Assembly: GCA_947442255.1 (NCBI GenBank)
Contig: CANEVO010000027.1
Span: forward strand, 1-38,672
Reading direction: 5' to 3'
Origin: Opitutia bacterium
Lineage (GTDB): Bacteria > Verrucomicrobiota > Verrucomicrobiae > Opitutales > Opitutaceae
DNA length: 38,672 nt
Under the pieces are notes generated by a model. The model had not been told where the DNA came from, searched no databases, and saw nothing but the letters and a program-made list of their open reading frames with translations. Positions within the stretch are counted from its first letter, which is position 1. The number at the start of each line of letters is the position of its first letter. The position numbers and the translations under genes were made by a program. Below, one piece after another: positions 17,305 through 25,765 of this stretch.

Positions 17305-17994
17305 TTAGCGCTGCTGACTACCGCGCATCCCGCCGCGCCGCTGGACGTTTTGCTGCTGCCCGGTTTGCGGGGAAGCCGATCCCTGCTGGATCATGCGCTG
17401 CTGGTTTTGGACCGGCATCTGGGCCGGAACCGGCTGGACGCCCTGGTTGAATTGTTGACCGGCCTGTTCGCGCAAAGTGCGACGGCGGGCGACTTCCGCT
17501 GCGACCGCCTCAAGGCGCCGCTGCTCGTCGGCCGGCGTGGGGTTGACCACCACCGACTGCGTCACTGCGGAGGCCACGTTCGGCGCCGCCACCGGCGCCT
17601 GCGGCGGCATCACCATCGCGGGCGGGCCGGCGGAAACGATCTTCGCCTTGCGCCGTTCGAGCGTCACCGTCTTGCCGTCGTGCTCAACCGTGAGCGTGTT
17701 GCGGTCGTCATCGGACTGCCTCACCAGCACGCCGAGTCCGTCGTGCCGTTCGCCTAGTTTGAAAAAGGCCCCCAGCTTGCGCGCCGGGTCGTTGATACGA
17801 TAGAGTCGCTCGCCCGCCGGCGTATCAAGGTAACCGCCGTACTCCAACGGGCCATTCGTGGCCGCCGCCGCCACCGCGCCGCCTTGGGGCAAAAATGGTG
17901 AACCCGCCGCGAGCTGCGCATGCGCCGAGCCCCCGGAAACCACCAGGGCTCCGATAACCGCTAGGCGGCAGAAAAAGGGGAGGCGCGACAACAT
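17305..17994 (-). CDS. Secreted protein of unknown function with Gln-rich tail
   Basis: The protein has 229 residues and a signal peptide (PFFCRLAVIGALVVSGGSAHAQ). A compact region (~50-125: LEYGGYLDTPAGERLYRI, KLGAFFKLGERHDGLGVLV, NTLTVEHDGKTVTLERRKAKI) looks like a small beta domain of the kind seen in periplasmic secretion-pathway accessory proteins (GspB/GspC-like), but this resemblance is weak. A coiled-coil-like stretch (EQRRLEAVAAEVARRRTL) and a low-complexity Gln/Pro/Gly tail rich in QQ and ending MRGSQQR follow. It could belong with the protein at 25766-27135, whose C-terminal domain has a similar feel. No family is recognised with confidence. Confidence 0.72.
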   Translation of the reverse strand: MLSRLPFFCRLAVIGALVVSGGSAHAQLAAGSPFLPQGGAVAAAATNGPLEYGGYLDTPAGERLYRINDPARKLGAFFKLGERHDGLGVLVRQSDDDRNTLTVEHDGKTVTLERRKAKIVSAGPPAMVMPPQAPVAAPNVASAVTQSVVVNPTPADEQRRLEAVAAEVARRRTLREQAGQQFNQGVQPVPAQMPVQNQQRMIQQGSASPQTGQQQNVQRRGGMRGSQQR

Positions 17995-18141
17995 GACGCA
18001 GGGTCACTAATAGGACGCATCTCCGGAGCGTCAAGTGACGGAGAAATTCCGGTCGCTTCCGCGCCGCGAGGTTTCCGTCGGCAGGACGGCCAAAACGTTG
18101 ACCGAAGAAACCCTAAATACCATATAAGTTTCCTTGGTTTA

Positions 18142-19375
18142 ATGTCCTCGCCCCGCCTCCCATCTCCAACTGTCCCGGTCGACGGACCCGCCGTGCGCCA
18201 GCGCATTCTCCACCAGGCGCGCACTCATTTCTTCGCGCACGGCTACAGCACGCTCACCATGGCCGACCTCGCCACCGAACTGGGGATAAGCAAGAAGATG
18301 CGGCGCGACCGGCTCACCTTCGGGATGATGTTCGGCATTCCGCTGATGCAGCTGATGCTGTTCGGCTTCGCGATCAATTCCGACCCGGGCCATCTGCCCA
18401 CTGCGATCCGAATGGCCGACCAGGGGCCGTTCGCCCGGACCCTGCTGGCGGGCGCTGCGCCAGAGCGACTATTTCACCCTGACGCACGAGGCCGCCACGG
18501 AGGCCGAGACCGCCCGCCTGCTCCAGCACGGTACGGTCCAGTTCGTCATCAACATTCCGGAGAATTTTTCGCGCCGGCTGCTGCGGGGTGAGCGGCCGAC
18601 CGTGCTCATCGAGGCCGATGCCACCGACCCGGCCGCCACCGGTCCCGCGATCGCCGCGGCCCGCACCCTCGCCAGCTCGATTTTCGACCGTGACCTCATC
18701 GGCCCCCTGGCGCGCCTGCGCGGCAAGCCGGGCCCGGTGGATTTCCAGATCCACGCTCACTACAATCCCGAAAATATCACGCAGTACCACGTGGTCCCCG
18801 GCCTGATGGGCGTGGTACTCACGATGACCATGGTCGTCATCACCGCCCTCGCCATCACGCGCGAACGCGAGCGCGGCACGATGGAAAACCTGCTCGCGAC
18901 GCCGGTCCGGCCCATCGAGGTCATGGTGGGAAAAATCGTGCCCTACATCGCGGTCGGCTACATCCAGCTGACCCTGATCCTGATCGCCGCGCGCCTTCTT
19001 TTCCACGTCCCGATGGTGGGCAGCCTCCCGTTGGTCTACGCCGTGTCGCTGCTTTTCATCGCCGCCAACCTCGCGGTCGGCATCACCTTCTCGACGCTGG
19101 CGAAAAACCAGCTGCAGGCCGTGCAGATGGCGTTCTTCTTTTTTCTCCCGTCGATCCTGCTCTCCGGCTTCATGTTTCCGTTTCGCGGCATGCCGGAATG
19201 GGCGCAATGGATCGGCAGCGCCCTGCCCAACACGCACTTTCTGCGCATCGTCCGGGGCATTCTGCTGAAGGGCAACGGCCCCGCGGAGATCGCACCGGAA
19301 ATCTGGCCGCTGCTGATCTTCGTCACCGTCGCGATGGCGGTCGGCGTCAAGCGCTACCGGCAAACCCTGGATTGA
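18142..19375 (+). pseudogene. Chimera of TetR DNA-binding domain and ABC-2 permease, also frameshifted
   Basis: The first 52 codons from ATG 18142 are the N-terminal helix-turn-helix of a TetR regulator (AVRQRILHQARTHFFAHGYS, TMADLATELGISKK), cut inside the recognition region. At codon 53 (18298) the frame becomes an ABC-2 permease of the YbhS/YbhR-like type (RRDRLTFGMMFGIPLMQLML, FGFAINSDP) lacking only its N-terminal cytoplasmic stretch. At a GGG (18450-18452) one extra base ends this frame. The permease continues in the next frame (ALRQSDYFTLTHEAATEAET, FVINIPENFSRRLL) to a normal C-terminus at 19375. The usual layout is regulator, membrane-fusion protein, ATPase(s), permease, so an internal deletion of several genes is the simplest explanation. 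A dead gene is likely. Confidence 0.82.
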
Positions 19376-19399
19376 GCCGGTCGCGCCCCACCCCCCGAA

Positions 19400-20725
19400 T
19401 CAGGATTTCGGCTCCGCCCGCTTGCCCGCCGCATCGCCAGCTTGATAAACCGTCTGCGACGGAAAGGCGAACGCCAGGCCCCGCGCTTCGACGGCCCTCA
19501 GGATCGCGAGGTTGATCCGCTGCTTCAGGCGCATCGATTTCTGAAAATCGGAATCGGTGCATTCGTAGACCATCCAAATGTCGAGCGATGACGCGCTGAA
19601 ATCCCGGAAGAACACCATCACGCCGGCCGCATCGACTTCGGGCTCCGCGACGATGATGCCGCGAATCTCCTCGATGATCGCCTGCATTTGGGCGGGCTTC
19701 GTTTCATAGGTCAGGCCGATCACCTGCTCGAACCGGCGCCGGGTAAACCGCGACAGGTTGGTGATCGTCTCGGCCGCGACGGTCTTGTTCGGGATCGTCA
19801 TCAGCGATTTGTCGACCAGCCGGATCCGCGTTGACCGCAGCCCGATGTCTTCGACGCCGCCGACGTTCGCGCCGATACGCACGTTTTCACCCACCCGAAA
19901 GGGCTGGTCGATAGCCACCACGATCGAGCCGAAAACATTGGCCAGCGTGTCCTGCGCCGCGAGGGCGAACGCCAGTCCGCCGATCCCAAGGCCGGCCAGG
20001 ATCGCCTTCACGTCATAGCCCATGCTTTGAACGATCAATAGCACGCCGAGCACGATGAACAACGTCATGAGCGTTTTCTTGATCCACGGCATGAACGTCG
20101 CGACCCCGAGCTGCTTTTCCCGGGCCAGTTCGTTGGCGTGGTCCAGCACCGCCGACAGGGTGCGCCATAGGCCCCAAAAGATGATGATCGAAAAAGCCCC
20201 GCGTGAACCGGCCCCGATGTAGTCGTCGGTCCCCACCGAAAGTTTTAGCACCTTCAGGGAGGCGAAAATGCCGACGACCATGACAAACGCCGATGCCGGG
20301 CCCTCGAGGGCCGGGAACAGCTTGTCGTCGAGCGTCGTCTCGGTCTTCGCCGCCAGTTTGCGCAGCCCGCCAAACACCAACCCCGTGATCAGGCGTCGGG
20401 CGAGCAGGGCCAGCGCGAGCAGGAACCCGCTGATCGCGTAGTGCGTGACGGTGTTGCCGCTGCTCCGGACATTGAAGAGGTCCAGCACGAGGTCGACCAG
20501 GTGCTCAAGAAAATCCGGCGTGCGCGCGTGTGCGCGGCCCGCCACGGTCACCACGGCCGCCGCCGCGGTCATTTTTTCTTGTTCCGCCACCGTGGTATCG
20601 GTGGCAACAGGAACCTCCGTCCCGGCGGGATTGCCTCTGGTCGAAACCGCATCGACGGCGAACGCGGCCGGGCCGGCCGTGAAAAACAGCAGGAGAATCG
20701 CGAGGAAAAAGGACGGGCGTTTCAT
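19400..20725 (-). CDS. MscS-family mechanosensitive ion channel
   Basis: The 441-residue protein has a cleavable-looking N-terminus (FFLAILLLFFTAGPAAFA), which favours ATG 20725 over the longer ATG 20764. After a short periplasmic segment there are four to five helices. The pore helix and beta domain follow: ILAGLGIGGLAFALAAQDTL, FGSIVVAIDQPFRVGENVRI, VEDIGLRSTRIRLVDKSLMT and IPNKTVAAETITNLSRFTRR. These are classic MscS motifs. Such channels open on hypo-osmotic shock and release solutes. It is convergent with the chimeric permease (24-base gap) and 67 bases downstream of a TerC-family gene on the same strand. Confidence 0.94.
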   Translation of the reverse strand: MKRPSFFLAILLLFFTAGPAAFAVDAVSTRGNPAGTEVPVATDTTVAEQEKMTAAAAVVTVAGRAHARTPDFLEHLVDLVLDLFNVRSSGNTVTHYAISGFLLALALLARRLITGLVFGGLRKLAAKTETTLDDKLFPALEGPASAFVMVVGIFASLKVLKLSVGTDDYIGAGSRGAFSIIIFWGLWRTLSAVLDHANELAREKQLGVATFMPWIKKTLMTLFIVLGVLLIVQSMGYDVKAILAGLGIGGLAFALAAQDTLANVFGSIVVAIDQPFRVGENVRIGANVGGVEDIGLRSTRIRLVDKSLMTIPNKTVAAETITNLSRFTRRRFEQVIGLTYETKPAQMQAIIEEIRGIIVAEPEVDAAGVMVFFRDFSASSLDIWMVYECTDSDFQKSMRLKQRINLAILRAVEARGLAFAFPSQTVYQAGDAAGKRAEPKS

Positions 20726-20792
20726 GACGGGCGTGGAATCAAAGTCGGGCGTGGGCGTTGTCAAAAGCTTAACCGCCCGCCGCGCACCACCC

Positions 20793-21524
20793 TCAGGTCT
20801 CCGCCTGAGCGCCGCGTTTTTTCCGGGACCGCCGCCGCAGCAACAGTCCGATCAGCACCACCAGCCCGGCCCCGAGCACGCCCATACTGTGCACCAGCCA
20901 GGAACTGGGCTGCGTGGGTGCGGGAAAGAAGAAGTGATCGGTGACAATCATTTCGCCCGCCACCTTGCCGAGAATCGCCGCCCCCACCCAGACGATGATG
21001 GGATAGCGGTCCATGAGCCTCGACAGCATGTTGCTCGTGAAAACCACCAGCGGAATACTCAACCCGAGCCCGAACAACAGCAGCGCAAAACTGCCCTTCG
21101 ACGCCGCGGCCACGGCGAGGACGTTGTCGACACTCATGGTGATGTCGGCCACGAGGATCAGCCAAACCGCCGACCACAGGCCGCGGGCGGACTTGCCGTC
21201 CTCCTCCTCGCCCGCCCCGCTGTTATCCCCGAGCAGTTTCACGGCGATCCAAAAGACGAGCACACCACCGATGACCTTGATGTAGTTCATCGCCAGCAGC
21301 TGCGCCGCGAAAAAAGTCAGCACGACACGCAAGCCCACCGCGACGGCCGAGCCCACCGAAATACCGATCAACCGTTGGCGGGGTTCCAGCTGGCGCACGG
21401 CCAGCGCGATGACCACCGCGTTGTCACCGGCCAGGACAATATCGATCAGGACGATACTGAGGATGGCCGCGCTCCACTCCCACATTGAATGCGGTTGGGC
21501 GGCGAGGACGGCGGCGAAAAACAT
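20793..21524 (-). CDS. TerC/YjbE family integral membrane protein
   Basis: The 243-residue protein has seven predicted helices and the two internal-repeat metal motifs of TerC proteins: VLAGDNAVVIALAVR (~30-44) and ADITMSVDNVLAVAAA (~125-140), each with the conserved Asp-Asn. A charged loop (NSGAGEEEDGKSARG) separates the halves. The C-terminus is basic (RRRSRKKRG). Family members export Mn2+ or load metal onto exported proteins; the tellurite role applies only to the ter operon and no ter genes are nearby. ATG 21524 gives the usual start a few residues before the first helix. Confidence 0.92.
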   Translation of the reverse strand: MFFAAVLAAQPHSMWEWSAAILSIVLIDIVLAGDNAVVIALAVRQLEPRQRLIGISVGSAVAVGLRVVLTFFAAQLLAMNYIKVIGGVLVFWIAVKLLGDNSGAGEEEDGKSARGLWSAVWLILVADITMSVDNVLAVAAASKGSFALLLFGLGLSIPLVVFTSNMLSRLMDRYPIIVWVGAAILGKVAGEMIVTDHFFFPAPTQPSSWLVHSMGVLGAGLVVLIGLLLRRRSRKKRGAQAET

Positions 21525-21625
21525 GGCGCCGCACTGGATTTAGGCCGCGCCCGAGCGTCAACGGCATAATCGCGGCCAATCGCCGGAGGTCCCTTCCTCC
21601 AACGCGCCGGCCCGCTGAATCCCGG

Positions 21626-22069
21626 TTAAGGCAAAAAACGTTCCGCCCCGTCCGGAGAGGCCGCGGGGCGCTCCGGCCACGGCCCGAAGACCCGATGGCG
21701 CCACCGACTCACGAGTCCGTAAGCCGCATCGCGCCAGCCGGCGGGAAACATCGCCAGCACTGCCGCCAAACCCTTCCCCGTCCCGCCGACCGCGCGCAAC
21801 GCAGCAAATACTCCGGCCGTGCGCAGCAGGTGATGCCCTTGTTCGCGCCGGGACCAATCCGGCACCAGCACCAGCGTTGCGAAATCCGTGGCCGGCAGGC
21901 CGTGCCGCCGAAGATAAGCCTGCGCCGACGGACCTTGCAGCGGGGCAAAGCGGAGAACCCCGCGCCGATCCAGCCGGAGCAGCAACCGCACGACGCGGTG
22001 GCACAGCCCGCACTCGCCGTCGAAGAGCAGCACCGGGCCGGCACGGTCGGGGGGCAAGGGCGCGATCAC
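21626..22069 (-). CDS. DCC-family thiol-disulfide oxidoreductase-like protein
   Basis: The protein has 147 residues from GTG 22069, which places the strand GPVLLFDGECGLCH right at the N-terminus as usual for this family; a GTG at 22087 is an alternative start. The DxxCxxC motif (DGECGLC) defines the DUF393/DCC family. Further family features are VLRFAPLQG, TLVLVPD, HLLRTAGVFAALRAVGG and a C-terminal YGLVSRWRHRVFG. The fold is thioredoxin-like, and a redox role is presumed from the Cys pair. It lies 101 bases downstream of two Hsp20 genes in the same direction and could be read from the same message. Confidence 0.85.
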   Translation of the reverse strand: MIAPLPPDRAGPVLLFDGECGLCHRVVRLLLRLDRRGVLRFAPLQGPSAQAYLRRHGLPATDFATLVLVPDWSRREQGHHLLRTAGVFAALRAVGGTGKGLAAVLAMFPAGWRDAAYGLVSRWRHRVFGPWPERPAASPDGAERFLP

Positions 22070-22170
22070 GCCCGCACGTTTCCCCACCAGAGCCGCTCGC
22101 GCAAAGGTAAAACGCCGGGCCGCGTGGGCGGCACCGGCGGTTGCAGAAACAATCGCGTTTGCAAGGATGC

Positions 22171-22575
22171 TCAGTCGACCGCGATCTTTCGCGGCTTCAG
22201 CGCCTCGTGCCTGGGCAGCGAGACGCGCAGCACTCCATTGCGCAACTCGGCGGCAACCTTGTCCGCGTCGACGGCGTTGTCGTGCGTGAGCACCAATTCG
22301 TAGGGCGCCGCCACCGTCTCGCGGTAGAGCATAGTCCAAGCTTCCGACTGCTGCCAGGCGCGGCGACCCACGACCCGGACCTGGCCTTCCTCGGCGGTGA
22401 TTTCGAGCCCGTCCTTCGCGACGCCGGGCAGATAGACCGTCAGGCCGAACGTATCGGACGTCTCCTTGACTTTATAGGCAGGCTTCACGGGGCGGCCCAA
22501 ATCGTTGGCCGGCGCAGCGGCGTCAGCCGCGGGCTGGCGCGTAAACGTCGGGATGAGAGTATCGAGCAGAGACAT
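22171..22575 (-). CDS. Hsp20/alpha-crystallin small heat-shock protein (second copy)
   Basis: The 134-residue chaperone starts MSLLDTLIPTF. The alpha-crystallin domain (~33-131) shows KVKETSDTFGLTVYLPGVAK, LEITAEEGQVRVVGRRA and the C-terminal GVLRVSLPRHEALKPRKIAV, where GVLxVxLP is the family hallmark and the final I-x-V can dock between subunits. The N-terminal arm is short. It lies 44 bases after another Hsp20 gene, but the two sequences differ strongly, so this is an old duplication or two classes that may form mixed oligomers. Confidence 0.95.
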   Translation of the reverse strand: MSLLDTLIPTFTRQPAADAAAPANDLGRPVKPAYKVKETSDTFGLTVYLPGVAKDGLEITAEEGQVRVVGRRAWQQSEAWTMLYRETVAAPYELVLTHDNAVDADKVAAELRNGVLRVSLPRHEALKPRKIAVD

Positions 22576-22619
22576 GGTGATGAGTTGAGTTGAGATTTCG
22601 GATTAGGGCTGCGCGGCGA

Positions 22620-23078
22620 CTATTTGACCGCGACGGTGATCTTCTTGGGCTTGGCCTCTTCACGCTTCGGCAGCGTGACGGTCAGGACACCGTTTTCATA
22701 AGCCGCGCCGACCTTGTCGGCCTGGACTGCGTCCGCAACGTTGACGGAACGGGAAACCGCGAGGGACTGCTCCGGCTTGCCGTCGATCGCCGGCGTCTTG
22801 CGCGTGGCGGAAATCTTCAGAAAGCCGTCTACCACTTCGACGTTAATATCCTCGCGATTCACGCCCGGCAGCTCGGCGCGGACGTAGGTGTTCTGCTTGT
22901 CCTCGTAGAGGTCGACCGGAAAGTGCGTGGCGGCCGGCGGCGCATTGAAATCACCGAGCGCGGTTTCAAACAGCCGGTTGATTTCACTGTCGAGGCCCGG
23001 CCACGGCGAACGCTGAAAACGCCCCATGGAGAACCCTGGGGTGCGGAAGGAAGGATAGGTGTATTGAATGAGTCTCAT
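22620..23078 (-). CDS. Hsp20/alpha-crystallin small heat-shock protein (first copy)
   Basis: The 152-residue holdase starts at ATG 23078 (MRLIQYTYPSFRTPGF); an upstream in-frame extension to 23183 is not Hsp20-like. The N-terminal arm includes WPGLDSEINRLFETALGDF. The domain then runs FPVDLYEDKQNTYVRAELPG, NREDINVEVVDGFLKISA, SRSVNVADAVQADKV and GVLTVTLPKREEAKPKKITV. This is the common class A layout (LPGxxxEDI, GVLTVxLPK). It is the leading gene of an apparent hsp20-hsp20-DCC unit. No CIRCE element or clear heat-shock promoter was found upstream. Confidence 0.96.
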   Translation of the reverse strand: MRLIQYTYPSFRTPGFSMGRFQRSPWPGLDSEINRLFETALGDFNAPPAATHFPVDLYEDKQNTYVRAELPGVNREDINVEVVDGFLKISATRKTPAIDGKPEQSLAVSRSVNVADAVQADKVGAAYENGVLTVTLPKREEAKPKKITVAVK

Positions 23079-23412
23079 GGCGTTTGTTGAACGATTGGCT
23101 TTTCGCCACACCCATTGCAGGCGGCGCACCAAGCGGGGCCCGCGTGCAAATTCTTGCAGCGCCGAACCTTGCTGCCGCCGCACGTCACGAGGTGAGTAAA
23201 CTCGACGCGGGGTGCGCCGTCACACTTGGAAAAAAACGGCGCGTGGAGACAGAGAGAGATCATGGCGCCACGCTGGAAACGCTCCGTCCGAATACGTGAG
23301 GGAGCGAAAACTTCGGCCAGCATGGAGGTCGTCGCGGAAGCGGCCCCTGTCAGATGACCCGGAAAAAACGTGCCCGCGCTCCCGAAGCGTGGTTGCCTGC
23401 TTCTCTCGGCTC
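23079..23412. other. Gene-free region between divergent Hsp20 and C-S lyase genes
   Basis: This 334-base stretch should carry the leftward promoter of the Hsp20 pair and the rightward promoter of the aminotransferase-like gene. Open frames run through it on both strands, but their products have no recognisable features. No tRNA, CIRCE inverted repeat, riboswitch-like fold or terminator was seen by eye. Confidence 0.4.
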
Positions 23413-24567
23413 ATGAATTTCGACTTCGACACACCGCTCAATCGCCACGGTACGGATTCCCAGAAGTGGCAGAAATACGCCGGTCGCGACGTACTCCCGC
23501 TCTGGGTGGCGGACATGGATTTTAAGTCCCCGCCCGCCATCATCGAGGCGCTGCACCGGCGCGTGGACCACGGGATCTTCGGCTACGCGCGCCCGGTGAA
23601 ATCGACCGTGGACGCCGTCGTGGATGCGCTCGCCCAGCGCTACGGCTGGAAGATCGATCCGGCGTGGATCGTGTGGCTGCCGGGGCTCGTCGTCGGGCTC
23701 AACGTCATCGCCCAGGCCTTCGCCGAACCAGGCGACGAGGTGCTGACGCTCGCGCCGGTTTATCCGCCGTTCATGAGCGCGCCGAAAAACAGCGCGCGGG
23801 CGTCCGTTTCCGCACCGTGGGTGCTGCAAGCCGGTGCTTGGTCGATCGACTGGGAGGCCCTGGCCCGGGCCGTCACACCGCGCACCAGGTTATTTTATCT
23901 CTGCAATCCCCACAATCCGCTCGCCCGCGTCTGGCGCCGCGACGAGCTCGTGCGGCTCGCGGAATTTTGCGTGCGGCACGACCTGCTCCTGTGCTCCGAC
24001 GAGATCCATTGCGAGCTGATCCTCGATCCGGCGCTGCCGCACGTGCCGACCGCGCTGCTCTCGCCAGAGATCGCCGCCCGCACGATCACGCTCATGGCCC
24101 CGAGTAAGACCTACAACGTCCCGGGGCTCGGCACTTCCATCGCGATCATTCCCGACCCTGTTCGCCGCACCCGTTTCATCCGGGCGACGGCGGGAATTGT
24201 CGCCGAGGTCACCTGCCTCGGCTTCACCGCCTGCGAAGCAGCCTACCGCGACAGCGAGCCGTGGCGCCAGGCGCTGCTCGCCTATTTGCGCGGCAATCGC
24301 GACTACCTGCTCGAAGCGATCTCGCGCGAACTCCCCGGCGTCCGCGTCGAGGCGCCCGTCGAAGCCACCTACCTGCTGTGGCTGGATGTGGCCGCGCTGG
24401 GCCTGCCGGCACCGGCGGCTCATTTCGAGCAGCACGGCGTCGGGCTCAGCGATGGCGCGATGTTCGGGGCCGCCCCCGGCAGCCACGTACGCCTGAACTT
24501 CGGCTGCCCGCGCAGCGTCCTCATCGAGGCAGTAGGCCGGATGACACGCGCCCTCGCCGGCCGTTGA
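23413..24567 (+). CDS. MalY/PatB-family PLP-dependent C-S lyase/aminotransferase
   Basis: The 384-residue fold-type I PLP enzyme starts at ATG 23413 (NFDFDTPLNRHGTDSQKWQK), the usual PatB/MalY opening. The 67 codons open upstream are not conserved-looking. Landmarks are VLPLWVADMDFKSPPAI, GIFGYARP, VWLPGLVVGLN, LAPVYPPF, LCNPHNPLARVW, LLCSDEIHCELIL and the Schiff-base lysine in APSKTYNVPGLG. The family cleaves cystathionine and other beta-thio amino acids (beta-lyase) and can moonlight as a regulator (MalY). The C-terminal RLNFGCPRS holds the carboxylate-binding Arg. Dus follows 50 bases downstream on the same strand. Confidence 0.93.
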   Translation: MNFDFDTPLNRHGTDSQKWQKYAGRDVLPLWVADMDFKSPPAIIEALHRRVDHGIFGYARPVKSTVDAVVDALAQRYGWKIDPAWIVWLPGLVVGLNVIAQAFAEPGDEVLTLAPVYPPFMSAPKNSARASVSAPWVLQAGAWSIDWEALARAVTPRTRLFYLCNPHNPLARVWRRDELVRLAEFCVRHDLLLCSDEIHCELILDPALPHVPTALLSPEIAARTITLMAPSKTYNVPGLGTSIAIIPDPVRRTRFIRATAGIVAEVTCLGFTACEAAYRDSEPWRQALLAYLRGNRDYLLEAISRELPGVRVEAPVEATYLLWLDVAALGLPAPAAHFEQHGVGLSDGAMFGAAPGSHVRLNFGCPRSVLIEAVGRMTRALAGR

Positions 24568-24617
24568 AGCGCACGGCGCTTGAAGCCGTGGCGGGGTCGG
24601 GCATCACTTGACGTGAC

Positions 24618-25730
24618 GTGCGTCTCGGACCCTACGAACTTTCCTCGAACCTTTTCCTGTCTCCCCTGGCCGGCTACACCAATCTGCCCATGCGGCTCAC
24701 GCTGCGCGAGCTGGGCGGGCTCGGGTGGGTGACGACCGACCTCGTCAACGCCCGCTCGCTGCTCGAGCGCAATCCCACCGCCCTCAAGCTGGTCGCGAGC
24801 GCGCCCGGCGATCGGCCGATGGCCATCCAGCTCTTCGGCAGCGTGCCGGAGGAAATGCGCGATGCGGCCTTGGTGTGCGAGTCCCTCGGCGCGCAGGGCG
24901 TCGACATCAACATGGGCTGCCCGGTGAAGAAGGTGACGAAGATCGGCGGCGGCTCGGCGATGATGACCGAACTCGCCAAGACCGCCGCGCTCGTCCGCGG
25001 CATGATCGATGCCGTGAAGATTCCCGTCACCGCCAAGATGCGCCTCGGTTGGGACGACGACAACCTCACCGCTCCCGACCTCGCCCGCGTGCTGGAGGAC
25101 GTCGGGGTTGCGGCGATCTTCGTCCACGGCCGCACCCGCGAGCAGGGATTTTCCGGCGGCGTCAATCTCGCCGGCATCCGCGCCGTGGTGCAGGCGGTGA
25201 AACGAATTCCCGTCATCGGCAACGGCGACGTGACCACGCCGGAGGCCGCCCGGCACATGCGTGATGAAACCGGCTGCACCGGGGTGAGCATCGGCCGCGG
25301 GGCCTTCTACGATCCGTGGATTTTTCGCCGTACCGAGCACTACTTCCGCACCGGCGAACTGCTCGCCGAGCCTGGCTTTGCGGAACGGGTAGCGGTAATG
25401 CGGCGGCATTTCGAGCGCCACTGCGAATTCTACGGGGAGAACCACGGCGCCCGGCTTTTCCGCAAGGTTGCGCCGTGGTACGCCAAGCGCTTCGGCCCCG
25501 CCAAGGTGTTCAAGCAACGGATCATCACGATCACGTCCCGCGCCGACTTTGAGGCCGCCCTGGCCGAGTACCTCGCGTGGCGCACGCAATTTTGCGATGA
25601 CCACGGCGCGTTGTTGGAAAAATTCGCGCCGGCGCCCATGGTCGCCTCGTTCATGCGCGAGCCGGGCGAGGCCGACGTTCACCAGCGCGCGTCGATCCCG
25701 GTGCCCAAGGGACCGGTCGATGTCTGGTAA
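24618..25730 (+). CDS. tRNA-dihydrouridine synthase (Dus family)
   Basis: The 370-residue FMN enzyme reduces uridine to dihydrouridine in tRNA. It starts at GTG 24618 (RLGPYELSSNLFLSPLAGYT), where Dus proteins normally begin. It shows the TIM-barrel motifs: LAGYTNLPMR, QLFGS, VDINMGCPVKKV with the catalytic Cys, GSAMM, VTAKMRLGWD, FVHGRTREQGF, VIGNGDV and IGRGAFYDPWIF at the FMN phosphate site. The ~110-residue C-terminal helical domain (RRHFERHCEFYGENHGARLF, KVAPWYAKRF) binds tRNA. It probably shares a transcript with the upstream lyase gene. The DusA/B/C subgroup cannot be fixed by eye; the sequence looks like the DusB-like bacterial branch. Confidence 0.94.
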   Translation: MRLGPYELSSNLFLSPLAGYTNLPMRLTLRELGGLGWVTTDLVNARSLLERNPTALKLVASAPGDRPMAIQLFGSVPEEMRDAALVCESLGAQGVDINMGCPVKKVTKIGGGSAMMTELAKTAALVRGMIDAVKIPVTAKMRLGWDDDNLTAPDLARVLEDVGVAAIFVHGRTREQGFSGGVNLAGIRAVVQAVKRIPVIGNGDVTTPEAARHMRDETGCTGVSIGRGAFYDPWIFRRTEHYFRTGELLAEPGFAERVAVMRRHFERHCEFYGENHGARLFRKVAPWYAKRFGPAKVFKQRIITITSRADFEAALAEYLAWRTQFCDDHGALLEKFAPAPMVASFMREPGEADVHQRASIPVPKGPVDVW

Positions 25731-25765
25731 TTTCTCTCCGCTGATTCAGCCGGCCCGGCGGCGCT

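Noticed and set aside
20793..21524. Tellurite resistance determinant
   Set aside because: Only a TerC-family membrane protein is present. No terZABDEF genes are nearby, so a general metal-related role is more likely.
23079..23412. Heat-shock regulatory element (CIRCE or sigma-32-type promoter) above the Hsp20 genes
   Set aside because: No nine-base CIRCE inverted repeat or CTTGAA/CCCCAT-type pair could be found by eye on the relevant strand.
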